Shown: piece by piece, positions 8,038-13,243 of the stretch | How the letters are laid out: every line of letters begins with the position of its first letter | Position numbering within the stretch: the first letter of the stretch is position 1 | Assembly (NCBI GenBank): GCA_964469815.1 | Contig: CAYXZC010000045.1 | Span: forward strand, 1-15,444 | Source: MGBC163016 sp964469815 | GTDB lineage: Bacteria; Actinomycetota; Coriobacteriia; Coriobacteriales; Eggerthellaceae | DNA: 15,444 nucleotides | Direction of reading: 5' to 3' | Notes under the pieces: model-generated | What the model was told of the DNA's origin: nothing | The model's database searches: none | What the model saw: the letters and a program-made list of their open reading frames with translations, nothing else | Translations under genes and position numbers: made by a program

Positions 8038-8952
8038 CTAGACCTTCAGATAACGGCGCATGGCGATAGCCGATCCGATAAGACCGATTATGAGACCTGC
8101 CACGATAAGAATGGCGTAGATCCCCAGATAGACCAGATCGGGCACCGAGAAATCGAGGAAGCGGATAGCGTTTTCAAGTTGCGGGAGCGCGAACATGCGC
8201 AGCGCCTGTATGACACCGACCGCCAAAAGCGATCCGATAAGCGCATGAAGAGCACCTTCCATCAGGAACGGCCCACGAATAAAGCCATTCGATGCTCCTA
8301 CAAGGCGCATGATCGCGATCTCCTTGCGACGAGCAAGGATAGCCAGGCGGATGGTGTTGTTGATGAACACCAGCGCGATGAAGATCAGAAGGATGATAAG
8401 CGCACCGCCGATGTAGCGCACATAGTTGGTTATCTGGAACAAACGCTCAACGGTTCCCTGACCATACTTAATGGAATCGCCCACGTTGTTGGGATCCTCG
8501 CAGATCTGCACGTAGGTGGCATTGCTCTCGATGGCAGCAGCCACGCTCTCGACAGATTGCGGATCGTTCAGCTCGACATCGATGGAGGCAGGAAGCGGAT
8601 TCGTCCCGTCCAACTGCTCGATGATCTCGGGGTTGGATGTCATGGAATTGCTGAAGTTCTCTAACGCCTGCTCTTTCGTGGTGAAACCAACAGAGGACAC
8701 ATCGGGCATGCTGCGGATCTCGTTCATCACGCGATCGATGTCGGAATCGGGAGCGTCATCGGACACGTACGCGGTGATGGAGACTTCGCTTTCGACCGAG
8801 GACATTAGGTTCTCGAGCATCGAACCTGCTACCAAGAACACTCCGATGATCAAAAGCGACAGGAATATCGTGATTATGGAACCGAGCGCAGTTGAAAGGT
8901 TGCGCGCGAACCCCTGGAGGGATTCCTTGAAGAAGTAACCGATACTAGACAT
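8038..8952 (-). CDS. ftsX: Cell division permease FtsX
   Basis: Membrane half of the FtsEX complex, which uses ATP hydrolysis in FtsE to activate peptidoglycan hydrolases at the septum. 304 aa with the family layout: an amphipathic N-terminus, TM1 (about 23-43), an extracytoplasmic domain (about 45-175), then TM2 (about 180-200), TM3 (about 232-252) and TM4 (about 272-296). The cytoplasmic loop after TM2 holds RRKEIAIMRLVGAS (208-221), the typical FtsX signature. The extracellular loop has DVSSVGFTTKEQALENF, a region conserved in the family. The ATG at 8952 lies within the 3' end of ftsE (8-nt overlap), so translation is probably coupled and the two subunits made in a fixed ratio. The stop is TAG. 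Confidence 0.95.
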   Translation of the reverse strand: MSSIGYFFKESLQGFARNLSTALGSIITIFLSLLIIGVFLVAGSMLENLMSSVESEVSITAYVSDDAPDSDIDRVMNEIRSMPDVSSVGFTTKEQALENFSNSMTSNPEIIEQLDGTNPLPASIDVELNDPQSVESVAAAIESNATYVQICEDPNNVGDSIKYGQGTVERLFQITNYVRYIGGALIILLIFIALVFINNTIRLAILARRKEIAIMRLVGASNGFIRGPFLMEGALHALIGSLLAVGVIQALRMFALPQLENAIRFLDFSVPDLVYLGIYAILIVAGLIIGLIGSAIAMRRYLKV

Positions 8953-9793
8953 CGAAGCCGTACACCCCCCTATCCTGGTCGCNNNNNNNNNNGAGGGCGA
9001 TGACGCGCCTTCTCATATTGTCGACCATCTCGCGGTCATGCGTTGCCACGAGCACGGTGGTTCCGGTACGGTTGATGCGCTCGAGCAGATCCATGATGCC
9101 GCGCGATGTCTGCGGATCGAGGTTTCCTGTGGGCTCGTCGCAAATGAGAAGCGGAGGCCTGTTCACGATGGCGCGAGCGATGGAAACACGTTGCTGCTCG
9201 CCACCGGAGAGCTGATCGGGCTTCTTGTTCACCTTTTCCTGCAAACCGACAAGGCGCAAGACCTCGGGAACCTGCGTGCGCACCACATGCTTGGATTTCC
9301 CGATTACCTCGAGCGCGAATGCGACATTCTCGAACACCGTCTTATTGGGCAGGAGCTTGAAGTCCTGGAAAACACAACCGATGTTGCGACGAAGATAAGG
9401 CACGCGCCAGTTGCGCATAGAGCTTAGATCCTCATCGGCAACATAGATATGACCTTGGGTGGGCTTGATCTCTCTGGTGAGAAGCTTGATGAAGGTGGAC
9501 TTTCCCGACCCGGAATGCCCTACCAAGAAGAGGAATTCCCCCGCAAAGATCTGCAAGGACACATCGGATAATGCCGGCTTGTTCGGTTGAGCCGGATATA
9601 TCTTCGTAACATGTTCGAAGGTGATAACGGGTGCACCGAGTTGCTGGTGGGTCTCATTCACATCGAGAACAGGGAGTGCCTGCGAAAGTTGCGATGTGAG
9701 CTGCGCTTTGGACTGCATCGGGTTCATAGGTGCCTGTCCCGGTCCATGGGCGCCCACACGGGATTGTCGGCCACGACCTCTGTTTTGTGCCAC
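8945..9793 (-). CDS. ftsE: Cell division ATP-binding protein FtsE with N-terminal extension
   Basis: ABC ATPase subunit of FtsEX. The core is complete: Walker A GHSGSGKST (92-100), Q-loop Gln143 (VFQDFKLLPNKTV), signature LSGGEQQR (195-202), Walker B LLICDEP (215-221) and His252 of the switch loop. The core proper begins near residue 56 (VITFEHV). It is preceded by about 55 low-complexity residues rich in Gln, Gly, Pro and Ser, which the usual FtsE of about 220-230 aa lacks. GTG at 9793 is the start, because GGAG lies 6 nt upstream and no other start is near the core. A 10-N gap (8983-8992) falls in the C-terminal strand after RRRVIAL. Family members usually have about seven residues there, so some sequence is probably missing and the frame across it is assumed. 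Confidence 0.93.
   Translation of the reverse strand: MAQNRGRGRQSRVGAHGPGQAPMNPMQSKAQLTSQLSQALPVLDVNETHQQLGAPVITFEHVTKIYPAQPNKPALSDVSLQIFAGEFLFLVGHSGSGKSTFIKLLTREIKPTQGHIYVADEDLSSMRNWRVPYLRRNIGCVFQDFKLLPNKTVFENVAFALEVIGKSKHVVRTQVPEVLRLVGLQEKVNKKPDQLSGGEQQRVSIARAIVNRPPLLICDEPTGNLDPQTSRGIMDLLERINRTGTTVLVATHDREMVDNMRRRVIALXXXXDQDRGVYGFDV
8983..8992. other. Assembly gap (10 N) inside ftsE
   Basis: Ten N interrupt the last 20 codons of ftsE. The frame stays open across it and joins DQDRGVYGFDV to the core, but ten is a placeholder number. Comparison with typical FtsE ends (IAL-EDG-...-RD) suggests a true gap nearer 20 nt. Confidence 0.9.
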
Positions 9794-9835
9794 AGTATGC
9801 TCCGTTCGAAATATCCTATTTACTGAGACGTAGAT

Positions 9836-9847
9836 AGTATAATTCTA
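9836..9847 (-). promoter_or_regulatory. Possible -10 elements upstream of ftsE
   Basis: The 66 bp between the transketolase C stop and the ftsE GTG contain two overlapping -10-like hexamers on the minus strand, TAGAAT (9847-9842) and TATACT (9841-9836). Each matches the consensus at 5 of 6 positions. No good -35 is visible. This suggests, weakly, that ftsEX can be transcribed apart from the transketolase pair. Confidence 0.3.
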
Positions 9848-9859
9848 GCAGTTATCGCA

Positions 9860-10828
9860 TCACTTGCAGACTTTTTTCACAGAATCGACTATCGCTGCAG
9901 CATCAAGCCCGAAAAACCCAAGCAGCTCTTCGAATTCCCCGGATTTGCCGAATCTATCCTGCACAGCCACGAAAGCGCAGGGTACAGGATGATTTTGAAC
10001 CAGCAGATGGGATACCGCCTCGCAAAGACCACCATTGACGGAATGCTCTTCACAAACAACGGCATACCCTGTCTTGCGCACCGATTTAAGGATAGTTTCA
10101 GCATCCAAGGGCTTGACGGAGAACGCATCTATCACTTCAGCGCTGATCCCCTCATCTTCAAGGGCTTGGGCAGCAAGGAGCGCTTGTTGGATCTCTACAC
10201 CGTTGGCTATGATGGAGACATCCTGTCCTTCGCGCACCACATAGGCGCGCCCCACCTCAAGATCGACATCGTCATCATAGACACATGGCACAGCGGCACG
10301 GCCGAGACGAACATAGATGGGTCCCGGCGTTTTGGCAGCAAGCCTGATAGCGGCACGGGCAGAAGCATAATCTGCCGGCACGAGCACGCGCATGTTGGGA
10401 ACAGCCCGCATGAGCGCTACATCTTCGAGCATCTGGTGAGAGCCGCCATCGGGGCCGACGGAAATCCCTGCATGGGTGGGCGTGAGCTTCACGTTCAAAT
10501 TCGAATAGCACAGCGTGTTTCGGATCTGGTCGTAGGCGCGCCCGATCCCGAACACGGCGAACGACCCGGTAAAAGCGATGTTTCCTGCCAATGAAAGCCC
10601 CGCTGCAACATCTATCATATTCTGCTCAGCGATGCCGACATTGAACAGGCGATCCGCATAGTCAGGATCCGCAGCGGCGAATTTCGCAGTTGTCGTCGAT
10701 CCCGTAAGGTCGGCATCCACAGCAACGATCGGCATGCCCTCATCGGCAAGCTCGGCAAGCGTAACGCCTAGAGCTGCACGTGTTGCCTTCTTCTGATCAC
10801 GCTTAGAGGCGTCAGCCAGTTTCACCAA
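9860..10828 (-). CDS. Transketolase, C-terminal subunit (split type)
   Basis: C-terminal half (pyrimidine-binding and C-terminal domains) of a two-gene transketolase, which moves two-carbon units between sugar phosphates in the pentose phosphate pathway using thiamine diphosphate. 322 aa. FNVGIAEQNM (62-71) carries Glu68, the conserved Glu that activates the cofactor. It is followed by the GSFAVFGIGRAYDQIR region, and a Rossmann-like C domain begins near residue 190. The gene starts 12 nt after the N-subunit stop. AGGAGG (10837-10842) overlaps that stop and lies 8 nt before TTG 10828. The next codon, GTG 10825, is an equally possible start, one residue shorter. The DXS family shares this fold, but the split arrangement and the motifs fit transketolase. 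Stop TGA. Confidence 0.93.
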   Translation of the reverse strand: MVKLADASKRDQKKATRAALGVTLAELADEGMPIVAVDADLTGSTTTAKFAAADPDYADRLFNVGIAEQNMIDVAAGLSLAGNIAFTGSFAVFGIGRAYDQIRNTLCYSNLNVKLTPTHAGISVGPDGGSHQMLEDVALMRAVPNMRVLVPADYASARAAIRLAAKTPGPIYVRLGRAAVPCVYDDDVDLEVGRAYVVREGQDVSIIANGVEIQQALLAAQALEDEGISAEVIDAFSVKPLDAETILKSVRKTGYAVVCEEHSVNGGLCEAVSHLLVQNHPVPCAFVAVQDRFGKSGEFEELLGFFGLDAAAIVDSVKKVCK

Positions 10829-10836
10829 TTCGATCT

Positions 10837-10842
10837 CCTCCT
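10837..10842 (-). promoter_or_regulatory. Perfect Shine-Dalgarno overlapping the upstream stop codon
   Basis: AGGAGG on the minus strand overlaps the TAG stop of the transketolase N subunit (10843-10841) and lies 8 nt before TTG 10828. This supports translation of the C subunit immediately after termination on the N subunit, giving matched amounts of the two halves. Confidence 0.8.
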
Positions 10843-11662
10843 AAGCGCTGATCGCGTCAAGCTCTTCAAGAGCCTGCCTCACCTGATCGGCATTCGGTGC
10901 CTTACCATGCCAACCTGCTTCGTTTTCCATGAATGAAACGCCTTTGCCTTTGACGGTCTTGGCGATAACGGCAACGGGCTTGCCGCCCTTGGCCTTCTTG
11001 GCATTCGTTAGGGTTTCTATGATCGCATCTATGTCGTGGCCGTCCATGTGCATGACATCCCATCCGAAGGCATTGAACTTCGATCCGATATCCTCAGGGT
11101 TGCAGACATCCTCGATGTTACCGTCGATCTGGAGCGAATTGTTATCGATGATGGCGATAAGGTTATCTAGCTTTTGGTGGGCAGCGAACATAGCAGCTTC
11201 CCATACTTGCCCCTCCTCGCATTCGCCATCTCCTAGAAGCGTGAAAACGGTTGCCGGACTGTCCTTCAAGCGAAGGCCGCAAGCAAGCCCGCAAGCGATG
11301 GACAGCCCTTGTCCGAGAGAACCGGTCGATACCTCCACTCCGGGAAGAAGGGATGCGTCGGGATGCCCTTGAAGCCGGCTTCCAAGCTTGCGCAATGTTT
11401 GCAATTCCTCTTTGGGAAAATACCCGCTGTGCGCCAGCACGCAATAAAGCGCCGGTGCGGCATGACCCTTCGCAAGGATGAAGCGATCGCGATCCTGCAT
11501 CTCAGGATCGGATGCATCGTGGTTCAAAACGCCGCCCATGTAGAGCGAAGCGAGTATGTCTATACAGGAGAGGGATCCACCGGGATGCCCGCTTCCAGCC
11601 TCTCCGATCATGCGGATGATGTCTTTGCGCATCTCATTGGATGCATAAGCAAGATCGTCCAT
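10841..11662 (-). CDS. Transketolase, N-terminal subunit (split type)
   Basis: N-terminal, thiamine-diphosphate (PP) half of transketolase. 273 aa. Conserved elements are SGHPGGS (24-30, His26), KGHAAPALY (65-73, His67), GHPD (99-102), and the diphosphate/Mg motif GDG (144-146) ... NN (174-175) in the family order. The ATG at 11662 has AGGGG about 9 nt upstream and a consensus -10 box 41 nt upstream, so this is probably the first gene of its transcript. It pairs with the C subunit directly downstream. Many bacteria and archaea carry transketolase as such a gene pair. Its place between prfB and ftsE is unusual to me and may be lineage-specific. Stop TAG. Confidence 0.94.
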   Translation of the reverse strand: MDDLAYASNEMRKDIIRMIGEAGSGHPGGSLSCIDILASLYMGGVLNHDASDPEMQDRDRFILAKGHAAPALYCVLAHSGYFPKEELQTLRKLGSRLQGHPDASLLPGVEVSTGSLGQGLSIACGLACGLRLKDSPATVFTLLGDGECEEGQVWEAAMFAAHQKLDNLIAIIDNNSLQIDGNIEDVCNPEDIGSKFNAFGWDVMHMDGHDIDAIIETLTNAKKAKGGKPVAVIAKTVKGKGVSFMENEAGWHGKAPNADQVRQALEELDAISA

Positions 11663-11702
11663 GCAGAATAGCCCCTAACGATGTGTTTGGAATACCGAAT
11701 AC

Positions 11703-11708
11703 ATTATA
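11703..11708 (-). promoter_or_regulatory. -10 box of the transketolase unit
   Basis: Perfect TATAAT on the minus strand, 41 nt upstream of the ATG at 11662, giving a leader of about 35 nt. No good -35 at 16-18 nt is visible (TGCGTG at 17 nt), so an activator or an unusual -35 may be involved. Confidence 0.5.
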
Positions 11709-11770
11709 GATTCAACACAGCCACCCACGCACAACAATATCCCGAAATGCGCGACAAGCGGATGCATAGC

Positions 11771-11797
11771 TTGTCACTTGCATTTATGTCTTATACT
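11771..11797 (+). promoter_or_regulatory. Possible plus-strand promoter for the structured element
   Basis: TTGTCA (11771-11776) and TATACT (11792-11797), each 5 of 6 to consensus, with a short 15-nt spacer. The predicted start near 11804 lies about 13 nt before the outer stem of the structured element at 11817-12104. The spacer is below the optimum, so confidence is low. Confidence 0.35.
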
Positions 11798-11816
11798 TTG
11801 CAAACCCAAGATATAC

Positions 11817-12104
11817 ATGAAGGTCGAAGGTATCCCTTTTCGATTTGCTCTGAACACTATCTTTAATATGCTTTCGCAAGAAAGCAATATATGAATGCAT
11901 GAGGGAGCGAACCGCTGATGCGAAGCATCGAGAGTGAGCACAGTTGAATTGATGCTGATTATGGCTTGTGCCTTGAACGGCGATTCTGCAGGGCAAGAAA
12001 ACTGTGGTATAAACCACCGCAGTTTTCGCAGCCCGAAGCCAAGCCGGAAAGGTACAAGCCATAATCGAAAAGATAATGCGAAAAGGGATACCTTCGGCCT
12101 TTAT
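11817..12104 (+). ncRNA. Candidate structured RNA or MITE-like element (nested inverted repeats)
   Basis: This explains most of the 487-nt gap between transketolase and prfB, where no gene is supported. The outer stem pairs 11817-11842 with 12079-12104 (26 positions, two mismatches as DNA; core GAAGGTATCCCTTTTCG). Inside, 11956-11974 pairs with 12049-12067, followed by CGGC/GCCG (11978-11981/12043-12046), GGGC/GCCC (11991-11994/12031-12034) and a 12-bp terminal stem (11997-12008/12016-12027). On the 5' side are a 7-bp hairpin with a GCAA tetraloop (11869-11886) and GATGC-GAA-GCATC (11917-11929). All imperfect pairs (positions 11819, 11824, 11956, 11970, 12005) are G.U on the plus strand but would be A.C on the minus strand. 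That points to a plus-strand RNA. No T-run ends it, and it matches none of tmRNA, RNase P, SRP or 6S that I can recognise. A MITE remains possible. Confidence 0.4.
11997..12027. terminator. Possible bidirectional terminator hairpin
   Basis: A 12-position stem (GAAAACTGTGGT with ACCGCAGTTTTC, one G.U) begins with AAAA and ends with TTTT, so either strand could give a weak intrinsic terminator. It would end the secA-prfB transcript on the minus strand. The T-tract is only four long. It is also the tip of the larger nested structure, so this reading is tentative. Confidence 0.3.
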
Positions 12105-12149
12105 AGAATAGAGTTGCTCGAAATAAAAAGGAATCTTGGCTATGACAGG

Positions 12150-13238
12150 CTATTGAGAAGCCCGCCATTTGTGATATCCGAGCACGAACTCATCGATATC
12201 GCCATCAAGGACCGCATCGACGTTACCCGTTTCGATACCGGTGCGCACATCCTTCACGAGCTGGTACGGATACAGCACGTAATTGCGTATCTGGCTTCCG
12301 AACGAATTATCCATGCGCTCTCCGCGAAGATCGTCTATCTCTTCCTGCCTGCGAGCCTCTTCCAATTCATAGAGCTTGGCCTTCAAAACCCGGAATGCTG
12401 CTTCTTTGTTCTGCAGTTGGCTCTTCTCATTCTGGCAGGTGACAACGATGCCGGTGGGCATATGCGTCAAGCGCACGGCTGAATCCGTCGTGTTGACGCA
12501 TTGTCCCCCAGGGCCGCTTGAGCGATACACATCAACCCGCACATCTGCTGGGTTTATCTCCACCTCGATATCATCGGGCAATACAGGAAGAACCTCGACG
12601 CCAGCGAACGTGGTGTGCCTGCGCTTCTTGTCGTCTGTGGGAGAGATGCGCACAAGCCTGTGAACCCCCGCCTCGCTCTTCAACATGCCGTACGCATTTC
12701 GTCCTGAGACCTGGATCGTGGCCTTGTCAAGCCCAATGCCCTCGCCCGGAACCACATCGAGCTCGGTGACCTTCCAGCCCTTGTCGGCAGCATAATGACT
12801 GTACATGCGAAACAGCATATCGGTCCAGTCCTGGGCCTCAAGGCCGCCTTGACCGGGATTGAGCGAAAGGATGGCATCCTCGGAATCGAAACGACCCGAG
12901 AACCACGATTCGACCTCCAAAGCATCAAGGGCATCGCCTAGACGAGCGATGGTGGATTCATATTCTTGCAAGAAGGCATCGTCTTCACCCGAAAGCTCAA
13001 AGGCGGTAGCTGCATCATCGAGAAGCGAACATGCATCCTCGTATTTCGCCAGCAATTCCCTTATGTCCGAAGCCTTCTTCGAGACGACCTGAGCATTGGA
13101 TGCATCATCCCAAAAATCGGAACGCGACATCTGCTCTTCGAGCGAAGAGAGCTCTTCGGAAAGCTGGTCTATATGCAAGAAACCCTTTGCATCGGATATT
13201 CGCTCTTCGAGTTCTATGAGTTCTTTAGGTTGAGCCAT
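12150..13238 (-). CDS. prfB: Peptide chain release factor 2 (SPT variant, no frameshift site)
   Basis: Class I release factor that normally reads UAA and UGA and triggers peptide release. 362 aa: an acidic helical domain 1, then NPGQGGLEAQDWTDML (127-142), which is RF2-like rather than RF1-like, then the recognition loop and the catalytic GGQ (244-246, in SSGPGGQCVN). The recognition tripeptide is Ser199-Pro200-Thr201 where RF2 normally has SPF (DNA TCT CCC ACA). The reading frame is continuous. At the place of the usual in-frame UGA (after GFL, residues 19-21) the next codons are CAT ATA GAC, so the autoregulatory +1 frameshift is absent. The ATG lies 5 nt after the secA stop with little ribosome site of its own, which suggests translational coupling. 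The gene ends in TAG, an RF1 codon. Confidence 0.94.
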   Translation of the reverse strand: MAQPKELIELEERISDAKGFLHIDQLSEELSSLEEQMSRSDFWDDASNAQVVSKKASDIRELLAKYEDACSLLDDAATAFELSGEDDAFLQEYESTIARLGDALDALEVESWFSGRFDSEDAILSLNPGQGGLEAQDWTDMLFRMYSHYAADKGWKVTELDVVPGEGIGLDKATIQVSGRNAYGMLKSEAGVHRLVRISPTDDKKRRHTTFAGVEVLPVLPDDIEVEINPADVRVDVYRSSGPGGQCVNTTDSAVRLTHMPTGIVVTCQNEKSQLQNKEAAFRVLKAKLYELEEARRQEEIDDLRGERMDNSFGSQIRNYVLYPYQLVKDVRTGIETGNVDAVLDGDIDEFVLGYHKWRASQ

Positions 13239-13243
13239 CTATC

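Noticed and set aside
11817..12104. Retron msr-msd (outer a1/a2-like arms, short hairpins, then a long hairpin)
   Set aside because: The layout is similar, but no reverse transcriptase gene is in the window and the usual AGC priming context after the first arm is absent.
11681..12168. Small ORFs of 61, 92 and 69 aa in the transketolase/prfB gap
   Set aside because: They run through the inverted repeats on both strands (arms give GRRYPFS on either side), lack ribosome sites, and look like no known protein.
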